A stretch of DNA of 64,000 bases. Origin: JAIYDQ01 sp034408855. Lineage in GTDB: Bacteria; Planctomycetota; Planctomycetia; Pirellulales; Pirellulaceae. The position numbers and the translations under genes are program-made. The number at the start of each line of letters is the position of its first letter. The first letter of the stretch is position 1. This document shows, piece by piece, positions 7,809 to 17,148 of the stretch. Location of the stretch: assembly GCA_034408855.1 (NCBI GenBank), contig JAWXCK010000217.1, forward strand, positions 1 to 64,000, given 5' to 3'. The notes beneath the pieces were generated by a model. That model ran no database searches, had not been told where the DNA came from, and saw only the letters and a list, made by a program, of their open reading frames with translations.

Positions 7809-10800
7809 TTATTCTTCAATGCGTTGGACTTGAATCGCGCTGATGCGAGGAACGCCTTGCTTGGCGATCAGTTCAACTCGCAATTGATCGATGACTTGGA
7901 CAGTCGGGATATCGAAAACTCTCGTTGCAAGCTCGTTTTCCTTGGGGCTTTGCAAAATTACATCCTTCAATACGATCGCGTCTTGCACTTTCACATCGAA
8001 GACAATCTTGTCAGCACCTTCGCGCCACTCGTTTCCGAAGTGCATTCGGATTTTGTAGTTCGCTGAATCGTCGTCAGGGCCGATGAGCGGTAATTCGAAC
8101 GTGTTAAGCCCCTCGGCCCAACTGGAATACAGCCAAGGAGTTTCATCCGTTGCGACCTTTACCGACGTTTCGCTGGTCCCTGAATAGCGTCCATCTTGGC
8201 CAAACGCGGCTTTAAGATCCAATGCGATATCCAACGACGTTTCTTGATAGGCTTTGCGACGTGGGTAGGAAAGCCAAAGATTTCCGCTTTCATCTTTTCG
8301 ATCTCCCGGTGCACCGAAATTGATCGACATCGTCGCGACGGGCAGTTTCATACCGACCGCACTATGGATGGTCCAATCTCGACGAGCGCTTCTCGGCTCC
8401 ATGACAATCGTCGATGAGATTGAAAACTGACAGACGCAACCGGCACTTGCCTCCGGAATCATGACCAAACCATTGGCGGGAATCGCGTTGATCCAACAAC
8501 CGAGTCGATGTCCGGCAAAATGCTGAACTCCGACGTCGGCTTCGAGATCGTAAAACGACGTTTCGCCAGAACGGAAGAGAAGCATTCCCGAATCGCAGCC
8601 TGTCATGACGCCGCAATGATGACCAGTCCGCATAAGGCTCCATGGTACCTCTTGTCCAGTTAGCGGATGCTTGCGCATCGTTTGCTCGCCAGTGTAGAGA
8701 TCAAAAGACCAAGGTTCGGCAAGAACTCGATCGCCGATGGTGATCGGTCGGCCTTTGTAGTTGCCGTCGCGAGCCCACAATTTGTGTCCATCAGCCGCCG
8801 AGAGTGCAACCAAACGCCGTCGAGAAAAATCGCCGGCTACGAACTGCTTCCAATAATGCCCATTGGCATTGGCACCACCGAGCAGCAATACATTGTTCTG
8901 ATAGAGCAGCGATAATTTTCCGCCGCCGATTCCGATGTCGCTACAATCTGTTACATCCACGGCGACACTCCATCGCGGATGGCCCGTTCGAATATCGAGG
9001 GCAACAGCTTCTCGAAGATCGGTCGCTAATGCACGTTTCTCGGCCTCGACTTGTTCGGCCCCGGTGAGCGATTGCAGCCGTGTTTTATCTTCGTGTAAAA
9101 TCGCGAGCCGTTGTTCGCTGGTAATAGAACTGTCGATAAAGTAGATGCTATCGGTACTTATCGCGATGGTATGATGCGAGACGCTCTGGCCTTGATAGTT
9201 CCAAGCATGTTGGCCAGTCTTAAGATCGATCGCAAAAAGTCCGTCGGTCGAATCTTCCGTGGCTTTACCTCGCCGCCGCTGTTTGGCTTCGAGCTCTTTG
9301 CGAAGAGTCGCTGCGCCGAGCAGCAAGTCGTCCTGTGTTGCAATATAGCCCCATTCGAACTGGCCATCGTCGTACTTCGCAGGCAGCCGATGGATACGTA
9401 CGACCTGTCCGGTTGCAGCGTCCAGCTCATAGCATTGATCTTTTATAAAATGAAAGAGACGATCAGCGTTGGCGGCCAAGTTTGATGGGTTGCTGTTTTG
9501 GAAGACTCCCGTTCGCAGCGCGAGGGGGTTTTCGTGCTTCCAAAGAAACAGACCATTGTAAGCATCGTATGCCAGGATCGTTGTCTCACCTTGAACGAAT
9601 AAGCGACCGTTCGTCGACAGAGGTCCGACAGCACCCTCATGGCGATTAACCATATCACCTGGCCCTGGATCGCCATACCAAAGAACGCCTAATCCCGCCT
9701 TCACTCGCGTTTCCGATATCACGCCCGTGTTCGCCGGATTGCCATATTGATGCGACCAGTCTCCGGCACCCGGCAGCGAACCACGTGTAGATGAAGCCCA
9801 TTGTCCGCTAGTTGCCAACGACGTCGGACCATCAATGGCGGCATTCTCTAATAGTGCTTTCGTCGATTCGCTCGAAGCAACACTCGCTGAAACTGCTGGT
9901 GCTTGACCAAGAATAATTTTGCCACCGAGCGGTTTGAGATGCCTTGACCATTGGTCCGTTGCTAATGGAAGCTTTCCGTGAATCAAGTAGCTATCGGAAA
10001 CAATAAGATTGGCGAAGTAATTTGCATACGGGAGCTGATCGCCCGTGTGTTGATGAATCACGATGCGATTTCCATAAAGCCCCGTTCGTTGCAGCGCTGC
10101 TCGTGATGCTTTGACTTTCACAGCATCGGGTTCTATCGCATAGATTTGCAACTCACTTTGCTTAGCCAATTCGTATGCCAGTCGACCATCTTCGTTCCCA
10201 ACGATCAAACAGAACCCTCGCCGCGCCCCGAATTGTTTAAGAATGTCCTCGGCAGCTTGAGTATACCGATCGCTAAATTGGTCCTTCGGAAATGGACTAT
10301 CGGCAAGTAGACTCGGCTGAGGAACGGTTGCCGAAGCAGGCGATTCTTGAGATGCGAAACCATAGATCGCACCGGTATTGGTACTGATCAACAAATGCTG
10401 ATTTGCCGCGACAAGTCCAGAAGCTTCGCCGTCGACTTTAGCTTCCCATCGCATATCGCCGGAATCAGAAGCGTAACTTGCGACGCGTTCTTTGCCGCCG
10501 AGAAAGACGCTATCGCCGGTGGCCATCAAAGCAGCATTCTCATGGGCAGCTTGTTGCCATTTGATTCCAATCATCGCGATTTTCTTGAGCTCTGCTTGTG
10601 CTTCGTTGATTTTTGCTCGAAGCTCCACCGCATTGTCGCGATCGGTAGTGACTTTTCGTGACGCATCATAAATCAGCATTTCAAGTTCATGGCGTCGACG
10701 ACTATTGACAGCGTATTGCAATCGATCTAGCTTCGCCAACGTTTCACCGGTTGAGATGTAAGCCGTATCGTTTTGAACGACGATTTGCTTCCCATCAAAC

Positions 10801-11801
10801 CATCCGAAGCCAACATCGCCACTCTTTTCGGTCATCGCAAGCCAATGTTCTGGTCCACTTGCGTAAACCTGACCGTCGGACAACAACGCATTCACACCAC
10901 CGATGACACCGCCGGCTGTTGTACGCCACGAGTGCGTTCGTTTGAACAAAAGTTCGCCTGTCTGACGGTCGATGGCTGCTGGCAACGATCGACCTGATGG
11001 AACGAATAGTATATCTTCGTTCGCCAAGAGATAACCTTGAGGCGAAAGATCGTTTCTCCCCGCATCCAAGACGCTCAGATTATCTTGTCGCCAAACAAAT
11101 TTTCCGTCGATAGCATTGACGGCACAGATATAAACATTTTCGTGCGGGAATATCCCTGCGCCAAAATAGGCGATCCCATCGAACACCAAAACACTCGTCC
11201 GAACCGGCCATCGCGAGATCATCTCGCCGCGCGCCAGCAACCATTCATCGGCTGAAGCCGCTTTTTGCTTCCAAATTAAAGCCCCATCGGTCGTTGAAAG
11301 GCAGTAAGCGAAACCGTCGTCCGCTCCGAAATAGACACGATTCTTGTCAATCGTCGGTGCCAATCGAATCGGACCATCGGCTGCGAACGACCACTGCTCG
11401 ACTCCGGTCGCTAAGTCCAAACAATGAAGATGATGATCCACCGACGAACCAAAGTAGACTCGCTTATCAGCAACAACCGGGTGAATCGCGTCGTCGTACT
11501 TGGTTAAATTTCCGATAAGATGATTCTCCATCATCCGTCCCTCTCCGCTTGACCACGCCATACGAGGAGCTGCCGCAGCTCGATAAACCCATCGAGGTTG
11601 TAATTCGGGATGGACGACTTCATCGGTTGACCCAAGTCGAGCCGGCCCATTACGAAACGACGGCCAATCGGCAGCCTGAATCTGACGAACGACGGGTATC
11701 TGAAAAAAAGTCAGCAATAAGGCGGCACTCGCCCATGTGCTCACTCGATTGTTGGACGATTCAAAAACCTTGAAAGATTGGCGAGCAATTTTGATCGACA
11801 T
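7809..11801 (-). CDS. Exported PQQ-like beta-propeller protein with an internal methyltransferase-like domain
   Basis: This 1330-residue protein has an N-terminal signal sequence (hydrophobic stretch TWASAALLLTFFQIPVV, then QAADWPSFRNG). The first part is a PQQ/BamB-like propeller with repeated units of the type G..YCLSTTDGALIWKQ, interrupted by a coiled-coil-like insert. At about residues 510-640 a Rossmann-like segment follows the class I methyltransferase order: IVGNEDGRLAYELAK (motif I), IYAIEPD (acidic end of strand 2), then LPYANYFANLIVSD. A second propeller part with AIDLKTGQHAWNYQG-like units follows. A C-terminal beta domain resembles malectin or carbohydrate-binding modules. The start at 11801 is preferred because the signal sequence follows it; 11837 is an alternative. 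Substrate and activity are unknown. Confidence 0.75.
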   Translation of the reverse strand: MSIKIARQSFKVFESSNNRVSTWASAALLLTFFQIPVVRQIQAADWPSFRNGPARLGSTDEVVHPELQPRWVYRAAAAPRMAWSSGEGRMMENHLIGNLTKYDDAIHPVVADKRVYFGSSVDHHLHCLDLATGVEQWSFAADGPIRLAPTIDKNRVYFGADDGFAYCLSTTDGALIWKQKAASADEWLLARGEMISRWPVRTSVLVFDGIAYFGAGIFPHENVYICAVNAIDGKFVWRQDNLSVLDAGRNDLSPQGYLLANEDILFVPSGRSLPAAIDRQTGELLFKRTHSWRTTAGGVIGGVNALLSDGQVYASGPEHWLAMTEKSGDVGFGWFDGKQIVVQNDTAYISTGETLAKLDRLQYAVNSRRRHELEMLIYDASRKVTTDRDNAVELRAKINEAQAELKKIAMIGIKWQQAAHENAALMATGDSVFLGGKERVASYASDSGDMRWEAKVDGEASGLVAANQHLLISTNTGAIYGFASQESPASATVPQPSLLADSPFPKDQFSDRYTQAAEDILKQFGARRGFCLIVGNEDGRLAYELAKQSELQIYAIEPDAVKVKASRAALQRTGLYGNRIVIHQHTGDQLPYANYFANLIVSDSYLIHGKLPLATDQWSRHLKPLGGKIILGQAPAVSASVASSESTKALLENAAIDGPTSLATSGQWASSTRGSLPGAGDWSHQYGNPANTGVISETRVKAGLGVLWYGDPGPGDMVNRHEGAVGPLSTNGRLFVQGETTILAYDAYNGLFLWKHENPLALRTGVFQNSNPSNLAANADRLFHFIKDQCYELDAATGQVVRIHRLPAKYDDGQFEWGYIATQDDLLLGAATLRKELEAKQRRRGKATEDSTDGLFAIDLKTGQHAWNYQGQSVSHHTIAISTDSIYFIDSSITSEQRLAILHEDKTRLQSLTGAEQVEAEKRALATDLREAVALDIRTGHPRWSVAVDVTDCSDIGIGGGKLSLLYQNNVLLLGGANANGHYWKQFVAGDFSRRRLVALSAADGHKLWARDGNYKGRPITIGDRVLAEPWSFDLYTGEQTMRKHPLTGQEVPWSLMRTGHHCGVMTGCDSGMLLFRSGETSFYDLEADVGVQHFAGHRLGCWINAIPANGLVMIPEASAGCVCQFSISSTIVMEPRSARRDWTIHSAVGMKLPVATMSINFGAPGDRKDESGNLWLSYPRRKAYQETSLDIALDLKAAFGQDGRYSGTSETSVKVATDETPWLYSSWAEGLNTFELPLIGPDDDSANYKIRMHFGNEWREGADKIVFDVKVQDAIVLKDVILQSPKENELATRVFDIPTVQVIDQLRVELIAKQGVPRISAIQVQRIEE

Positions 11802-11815
11802 GCGAGTTCCGGAAG

Positions 11816-11878
11816 GGGAATGGGGAATGGGGAACAATTGTTTTGGGTGGCACGTCCTGAGTCTGCGAAGGGCGTGGT
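11816..11878. repeat. Heptamer tandem repeat and half copy of the GGGTGGCACG element
   Basis: GGGGAAT is repeated three times (11816-11836, last unit GGGGAAC) just upstream of the propeller gene start. It is followed at 11845-11878 by GGGTGGCACG, CCTGAG and GCGAAGGGCGTGG. This matches the left half of the element at 6081-6165 with small changes, and the matching right arm is absent. The rest of the gap to 12049 shows no gene. Confidence 0.65.
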
Positions 11879-12049
11879 AGGTTCAGTCGTTATCGCTATT
11901 GTACTGACTCGCCAGATACGATGGTAACAGGGTTGCACGAATTAAGAATCTGCTTTGCATTCATCTGTCATCCAGCTTGGAAGAAATCGACTCCACGACT
12001 AAACTGATCGTAAGCGAACCCCGAGTCTACCCAAAGGATGTCCTGAAAA

Positions 12050-13519
12050 ATGCGAGCTAATGTAACGCGAACGTCGTCGAGTTTTAAGTTGAAGGCCCCC
12101 AACCAACCTTTCAGATTCTTGTGTTGCTTTTTGCTCTTGGCCGGTAATGCCCTCGCCTTAGATCGACCGAACATCATCTATTTTCTAGCCGATGATCTCG
12201 GATGGACCGACGTTGGATGGCATGGAAGCGAAATTATGACTCCGAATCTCGACAAACTTGCGATGGACGGAGCACGACTCGAACAGTTTTATGTGCTGCC
12301 TGTTTGCTCACCGACCCGCGCTGCCTTTATGACGGGTCGTTATCCAATTCGACATGGATTGCAGTTGAGTGTCGTTCGGCCATATGCGCAATACGGACTG
12401 CCGCTCGACGAGCGAACTTTGCCGCAAGCCCTGAAAGAAGCTGGCTATCAAACGGCAATGAGCGGCAAATGGCACCTTGGCCACTTTCATCCAGACTATC
12501 TGCCTACCCGTCGCGGATTCGATTCGCAGTATGGTCATTACAACGGAGCACTCGACTATTTTACCCACGAACGCGACGGTGGGCACGATTGGCATCGGAA
12601 TGATCGTGAGAGCCGCGACCCTGGCTATACCACAACGCTCATCGGCGACGAAGCCGTACGAGTTGTCGAGCAACTGGACGCGAAAACGCCGCTCTTTATG
12701 TATGTGCCTTTCAATGCGCCTCATTCTCCGCTGCAAGTTACCGAAGAGTATCTCAAGCATTATTCGCACATCACCGACAAGAAACGCCAATCCTACGCCG
12801 CGATGGTCCATTGCCTAGACGAGCAAGTCGGGAAAGTTGTAGCGGCGATTGAGAAACGTGGTCTGACGTCGAACACGCTCTTTCTCTTTTCGAGCGACAA
12901 TGGCGGGCCGCTCAACCAAGGCGCGACCAACGGCAGTCTGCGAGCAGGAAAAGCCACGCTTTATGAGGGCGGTACGCGGGTCGTTGCCTTTGCCAACTGG
13001 AAAGGCAAGATTCAGCCGGGAACGATCGTAAACGAACCGCTACATATCGTCGATTGGTATCCGACTCTTTTGAAACTCGTAGGCGTTTCGATCGATCAAC
13101 GGCTTGCGCTCGATGGTTTGGATATGTGGTCGACGATTACGCAAGGGAAACCGTCGCCGCACGCTTCTATTCTTATCAACTCCGTCCCTCAAAGCGGAGC
13201 GATACGCATGGGCGATTGGAAATTGGTTGTCAATGGAAGTATTGACGCGAATGATCTCGAGGGTGCAACCGACGGCACCAAAGGAAAGTCGAAAAAGAAG
13301 AAGGAAGTTCGAGAAGTAAACGGCAAGGAACAAATTGAACTTTTTAATCTAGCCGACGATCCAGGTGAGAAAAAGAACCTCGCTGGCGAACAGGCGGCCA
13401 AAGTACAAGAGCTTCGCGCGAAACTCGATGCGTTTGCTAAGGAAGCGGTCCCGCCGAAAGCTGAATCGCAGCCGTCGGATTTCAAAGTACCCAAAATCTG
13501 GGGTGAAACACCGCAGTAA
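12050..13519 (+). CDS. Secreted sulfatase (arylsulfatase type)
   Basis: This 489-residue type I sulfatase probably hydrolyses sulfate esters of polysaccharides in the periplasm. A hydrophobic signal segment (FRFLCCFLLLAGNALAL) is followed by PNIIYFLADDLGWTDVG with the metal-binding Asp pair. The CSPTR motif has Cys86, which an anaerobic or FGE-type maturase would oxidise to formylglycine. Downstream are SGKWHLGH with catalytic Lys/His and FSSDNGG with the Asp-Asn metal ligands. An AGGA sequence lies 11 bases before the ATG. A Lys-rich insertion (GKSKKKKEVRE) near residue 410 is unusual. The following dehydratase gene is 53 bp away on the same strand, so the two may be co-transcribed. No maturase is in the window. 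Confidence 0.9.
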   Translation: MRANVTRTSSSFKLKAPNQPFRFLCCFLLLAGNALALDRPNIIYFLADDLGWTDVGWHGSEIMTPNLDKLAMDGARLEQFYVLPVCSPTRAAFMTGRYPIRHGLQLSVVRPYAQYGLPLDERTLPQALKEAGYQTAMSGKWHLGHFHPDYLPTRRGFDSQYGHYNGALDYFTHERDGGHDWHRNDRESRDPGYTTTLIGDEAVRVVEQLDAKTPLFMYVPFNAPHSPLQVTEEYLKHYSHITDKKRQSYAAMVHCLDEQVGKVVAAIEKRGLTSNTLFLFSSDNGGPLNQGATNGSLRAGKATLYEGGTRVVAFANWKGKIQPGTIVNEPLHIVDWYPTLLKLVGVSIDQRLALDGLDMWSTITQGKPSPHASILINSVPQSGAIRMGDWKLVVNGSIDANDLEGATDGTKGKSKKKKEVREVNGKEQIELFNLADDPGEKKNLAGEQAAKVQELRAKLDAFAKEAVPPKAESQPSDFKVPKIWGETPQ

Positions 13520-13572
13520 TCCGGGACGACGAACCGCATTTACATTCAGCATTTTACTCGGAATAAAAGTCG

Positions 13573-14676
13573 ATGAAAATCAGTCGGATCTTTGCATATC
13601 GCGTGGAGTTACCGTTGGTCGAAGGCTCGTACAAATGGTCCGGTGGCAAATCGGTGACGGTTTTCGATAGCACCATTGTCGGTGTCGAGACCGATTGCGG
13701 ACTGATCGGCTACGGCGAGGTTTGTCCGCTTGGACCGTTTTACCTGCCAGCCTATGCCGAAGGCGTTCGCGCCGGACTCAAGGAATTGGGACCGCATTTA
13801 ATTGGCTTGGATCCTCGCGAATTGGGCAAGTTGAATTTACACATGGACGCTGCGCTCAAAGGCCATCCTTACGTTAAGACAGGTATCGACATCGCATGCT
13901 GGGATATTTTGGGCAAGGCAACCGAATTGCCAGTGTGTGTATTGATGGGAGGACGCTACGGTGAAAGCATCCGACTCTACCGTGCAATCTCTCAGGTGCC
14001 GCCGGATGAGATGGCGAAAAATGTTGCGAGTTATCGCGAGCAGGGCTACACGCGTTTTCAGCTCAAGGTTGGCGGCGATCCTGATATCGACATCCAGCGA
14101 ATTCGTGCAGTACGTTCGATTCTCGAACCAACCGATCGTCTCGTCGCCGATGCGAATACAGGTTGGACTCAGCACGAAGCGATGCGAGTCGTCCGCGCCG
14201 TACAAGATCTGGATGTCTATATCGAACAGCCTTGTTTGACGTATGAAGAATGTCTGGCGGTTCGACGCAATACCAGTCATCCGTTTGTACTCGATGAAAA
14301 TATCGATGGACTCGATATGCTGCTACGAGCCAAGAGCGACCTGGCCATGGACGTTGTGAATCTCAAAATTAGCAAACTCGGAGGGTTGACGAAGGCTAAA
14401 CAGGCTCGCGATCTATGTGTCTCGATGGGAATTGCGATGACACTTGAAGATAGTTGGGGTGGCGACATTACAACCGCCGCGATTTCGCATCTTGCCCATA
14501 GCACTCCTGAAGCCTATCGGTTCACGAGTACCGATTTTAATAGTTACGTAACGGTCAGCAATGCCGACGGTGCTCCACAACGCATCAATGGTTGTATGCA
14601 AGCGAGTACGAAACCCGGACTTGGTATAACGCCAAAACTCGATACGCTCGGCCCAATCGTCGTGGACATCCGGTGA
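13573..14676 (+). CDS. Enolase-superfamily dehydratase/epimerase, close to cis-3-hydroxy-L-proline dehydratase
   Basis: This 367-residue protein is of the mandelate racemase/muconate lactonizing type. Such enzymes abstract the proton next to a carboxylate and stabilise the enolate with Mg. The second-helix base Lys165 is in QLKVGGD. Metal ligands are Asp193 (VADANTGW), Glu218 (YIEQPC) and Asp241 (VLDENIDG). The late motif LEDSWGGDITTAAISHLAHS resembles hydroxyproline-betaine epimerases and cis-3-hydroxyproline dehydratases. The subgroup assignment is from memory of the family and is less certain than the superfamily. It follows the sulfatase gene closely. Confidence 0.8.
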   Translation: MKISRIFAYRVELPLVEGSYKWSGGKSVTVFDSTIVGVETDCGLIGYGEVCPLGPFYLPAYAEGVRAGLKELGPHLIGLDPRELGKLNLHMDAALKGHPYVKTGIDIACWDILGKATELPVCVLMGGRYGESIRLYRAISQVPPDEMAKNVASYREQGYTRFQLKVGGDPDIDIQRIRAVRSILEPTDRLVADANTGWTQHEAMRVVRAVQDLDVYIEQPCLTYEECLAVRRNTSHPFVLDENIDGLDMLLRAKSDLAMDVVNLKISKLGGLTKAKQARDLCVSMGIAMTLEDSWGGDITTAAISHLAHSTPEAYRFTSTDFNSYVTVSNADGAPQRINGCMQASTKPGLGITPKLDTLGPIVVDIR

Positions 14677-14702
14677 CAAGCGAGCCACGTCGTCATCCTA
14701 AC

Positions 14703-14866
14703 CATTTTGCATTTTTCACTTCTCATTTGAACTTTTTCAATATCTCCGCGTGTGCTTCCAACGACTCGAAGCGAGCACAACCAGGGTCGTTCGTCGGGTT
14801 ATCTTCTTCCACGACGACTGGGATGGATTGTAAAGTGAGAAATGAGAACTGCAAAATGCAAAATTG
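14703..14866. repeat. Imperfect inverted repeat around about 105 bp
   Basis: The left arm CATTTTGCATTTTTCACTTC at 14703 continues with TCATTT. The right arm near 14833-14866 reads AGTGAGAAATGAGAACTGCA then AAATGCAAAATT, which is its imperfect reverse complement. The roughly 105-bp interior contains GTGCTTC and GAGCAC, a possible smaller stem. No transposase or convincing coding frame is present. It lies downstream of the dehydratase gene, upstream of the flagellar operon. Confidence 0.6.
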
Positions 14867-15134
14867 GTAGTTGATCTGGGAGCTTCCAGACGTCGGATTG
14901 CATGCGATGAGCCCGAAGTCTGGCGAATCCAGCTCCACTAAATCTTAAGCTAGCTCATTATGGAACGGTAAAAGCCCAGGCAGTGCGAGTAGCGCACATG
15001 CTTCGGTAGCCAAAAAATTTCGCTGGCACTCCGCGCTAGCAAAGCAGTTCGAATGGTCTTGAGCTCCAGTCGCTAAAAACGCTACATAAGATTGCGTAGA
15101 AATGCTTGTTTGCGACCGTGGGATCTAGGCTGGT
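14867..15134. other. Leader region of the flagellar operon, no gene recognised
   Basis: About 270 bp with no supported coding frame, tRNA or clear promoter. It contains GGTAAAAGCCCAGGCAG and TCGCTGGCACTCCGCGCTAGC, which loosely recall sigma-28 and sigma-54 elements but do not fit either consensus. The promoter of the fliG operon is presumably here. Confidence 0.5.
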
Positions 15135-16460
15135 ATGAATAAGTCCGAATCAAACGACCGAATTCGGCAAGTTGCTATTGTCTTGTCGTCGGTGGATGCT
15201 GCGACGGCAAGAAGTCTGCTCGGTACCCTTCCTGCCACGCAAGCTCGACTGGTGCGGCAACAGCTTGCCACGCTTACCAATATCACGCCGAGCGAACGTG
15301 CCTCGGCATCGAAGATGATTGCGCAATTGAAGAGCCAAGCTGGGGCGTCCTCAAAACAAACGTCTCAAGCAACGCGATCACCGCCGCCATCTCATTCGTC
15401 ATCGCCTGCCGAAGCCTTGCTCTCAGCCGTCCCTGTAGGCATCGATAGCATCGAGCTAACCGACGAGTACTCGCCTTCGTCCGATCCAATGCCATCGGGT
15501 AATGCGCACATCGATTGGCATGCGTCGGCACCCTGTTCGATCGGTGAGAGTGGATTTGCTCCACTTCAGCGATACTCAGAGCAACCGTTTGATAGCCCGA
15601 GTAGCATTCCTTCTTGGCAGCATTGGAACGGTGCGGAACTTACTAAGCTCTTGATGAATGAACGACCAAGTTTGATCGCCGCCGTTCTATTGCACGCGCC
15701 GGAAAAGCTGGGTTCCGAAATTCTGCAAACACTCGCACCAGAAATTGCGACTTCAGTTCTAGCGGCCTTGCCGCAGTTGCATACGACCGATCCGACCGTC
15801 TTGCAAGAGATTTATAGCGAGCTTCATCAGCGGTTGGTCGATTTCAAGCGGCAGTCTAGTCCCGAGAACGTGGGAATGACCAAGCTTCAAGCTTTGCTAT
15901 CGATGGTTTCCAGCGAGACGCGACATCGACTCGAACAGAGACTGGCTGCTCAGCAACCACTATTGGCGCATGCGCTGGGTGTTTCGACAACTCCAAATCC
16001 AATCGTCACGATGCCTTCAACTCCGAGTCCTCAACGCGTTGCGGCTGTTGCTATTTCGCAACAAACAGAACATCGCCACGACGATACGCCAGTCACCGTA
16101 AAATTCCCAAAGAAGTCGGTCGATCCGAGCTTCAATGCGACTCCTGGCATATCGATCGATTCATTCGAAAGTCTCGTGTCGCTCTCGCTGGAAGATTTTG
16201 CATTAGTGCTGCGAAGTGTGGACCCGCAAACGATTTTACTAGCCACCAGTGGCGGCTCGCAAAAAATCCAAGAGCGAGTCGAACAACTGCTCGATCCGAA
16301 AGATATCAAGAGACTGCGAGACCGCATCGAATCATTGCGGTCGACTCGAACAAAAGATAAGCAATTGGCGCAAACGAAAGTATTGCAAGCCGCTCAGTCG
16401 CTTTTTCAACAGGGCCGCATCGCAAGCTTAGCCAACATGACGATTCTCGCAGCCGCCTGA
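15135..16460 (+). CDS. fliG: Flagellar motor switch protein FliG, divergent
   Basis: FliG sits on the MS ring and receives torque from the stators. An N-terminal domain (residues 1-60, IRQVAIVLSSVDAATARSLL) is followed by a Ser/Pro-rich linker of about 100 residues. A middle domain starts near residue 165 (LLMNERPSLIAAVLLHAPEKL), and a C-terminal domain from about 335 (LSLEDFALVLRSVDPQTILLA, later DIKRLRDRIESL). At 441 residues it is longer than the usual 330-350. The conserved EHPQ motif of the middle domain reads ERPS, and the LRDD motif of the torque helix reads LRDR. It is the first gene of the operon. fliF, often directly upstream, is absent. Confidence 0.82.
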   Translation: MNKSESNDRIRQVAIVLSSVDAATARSLLGTLPATQARLVRQQLATLTNITPSERASASKMIAQLKSQAGASSKQTSQATRSPPPSHSSSPAEALLSAVPVGIDSIELTDEYSPSSDPMPSGNAHIDWHASAPCSIGESGFAPLQRYSEQPFDSPSSIPSWQHWNGAELTKLLMNERPSLIAAVLLHAPEKLGSEILQTLAPEIATSVLAALPQLHTTDPTVLQEIYSELHQRLVDFKRQSSPENVGMTKLQALLSMVSSETRHRLEQRLAAQQPLLAHALGVSTTPNPIVTMPSTPSPQRVAAVAISQQTEHRHDDTPVTVKFPKKSVDPSFNATPGISIDSFESLVSLSLEDFALVLRSVDPQTILLATSGGSQKIQERVEQLLDPKDIKRLRDRIESLRSTRTKDKQLAQTKVLQAAQSLFQQGRIASLANMTILAAA

Positions 16461-16473
16461 AAGGGATTTATCT

Positions 16474-17148
16474 ATGGCGACGGTGCTAAAACAGAAACAA
16501 TTTTTAGACGGCGTGAATACTGCCAAAGCTGAAGTCTTCAATTGGGAAGATGTCGCCGCGAGGGCCCGTACTTATCTTGCATCCGTTCGCGAGCAAGCCG
16601 ACGAGATACTGCGTAAAGCGGTTGAGGACGCCCGAAGCGTCAAAACTTTGGCGCAAGAACAAGGTCGAACGGCCGGGCAAAGTGACATTGTCGCGACCGC
16701 CGAGACCATGGCATCGAAGATTGCCAACCAACGCATTAGCAACGCAACGCAAAGTATCCACGCGCTCGCCGACGAACTGGAAGCAGCGACGCAACATTGG
16801 CTGCGTCAATGGCAGCACGAAACCGTTCCTCTGGCGGTATCGATTGCCGAGCGATTGGTGCATCGCCAGATTGAAATAGACCCGACGATCTTGCTGCAAT
16901 GGCTCCAGGACTCCGTGCGCATGGTACAGGGGGGCCAAACTGTTCAGTTGCGTATGAATCCATCCGATATCAAGACGCTCGGGCCAGCTTTGCCAAAGCT
17001 TCTCGAAGAACTGAAGAGTCGGCTGGCAATAGAATTGATCGAGGATAGTTCGATCGCCTTGCACGGATTGGTGCTGCGGTCATCGGAACTGATGATCGAT
17101 CAGCAGTTGAGAACACAATTAGATCGACTACAAGAGGAATTGCAGTGA
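16474..17148 (+). CDS. fliH: Flagellar assembly protein FliH
   Basis: FliH binds and regulates the export ATPase FliI at the cytoplasmic face of the flagellar type III export gate. The 224-residue protein has a long charged, Ala/Gln-rich helical N-terminal half (residues about 25-110). The C-terminal domain contains VSIAERLVHRQIEIDPTILL and ends with a beta-rich stretch, as in FliH/YscL proteins. It lies 13 bp after fliG, and its stop overlaps the GTG start of fliI as GTGA. Sequence conservation of this family is low, so position between fliG and fliI is part of the evidence. Confidence 0.85.
   Translation: MATVLKQKQFLDGVNTAKAEVFNWEDVAARARTYLASVREQADEILRKAVEDARSVKTLAQEQGRTAGQSDIVATAETMASKIANQRISNATQSIHALADELEAATQHWLRQWQHETVPLAVSIAERLVHRQIEIDPTILLQWLQDSVRMVQGGQTVQLRMNPSDIKTLGPALPKLLEELKSRLAIELIEDSSIALHGLVLRSSELMIDQQLRTQLDRLQEELQ

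Noticed and set aside
12308..12811. Minus-strand open frame of 167 codons in the sulfatase gene
   Set aside because: The plus strand carries the full sulfatase motifs in this region and the antisense product resembles nothing.
13837..14280. Minus-strand open frame of 147 codons in the dehydratase gene
   Set aside because: It is antisense to the catalytic residues of the enolase-superfamily protein and has no independent support.
14592..14870. Possible small gene after the dehydratase
   Set aside because: Its frame is the shadow of the dehydratase end plus an inverted repeat, with no start signal.
15013..15034. Sigma-54-like TGGCAC element upstream of fliG
   Set aside because: TGGCAC is present, but the downstream TTGC element at the required spacing is not.
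14677..15134. tRNA or other structured RNA gene in the gap before fliG
   Set aside because: No cloverleaf arms, TTCRANY loop with matching stems or other known RNA signature could be found by eye.
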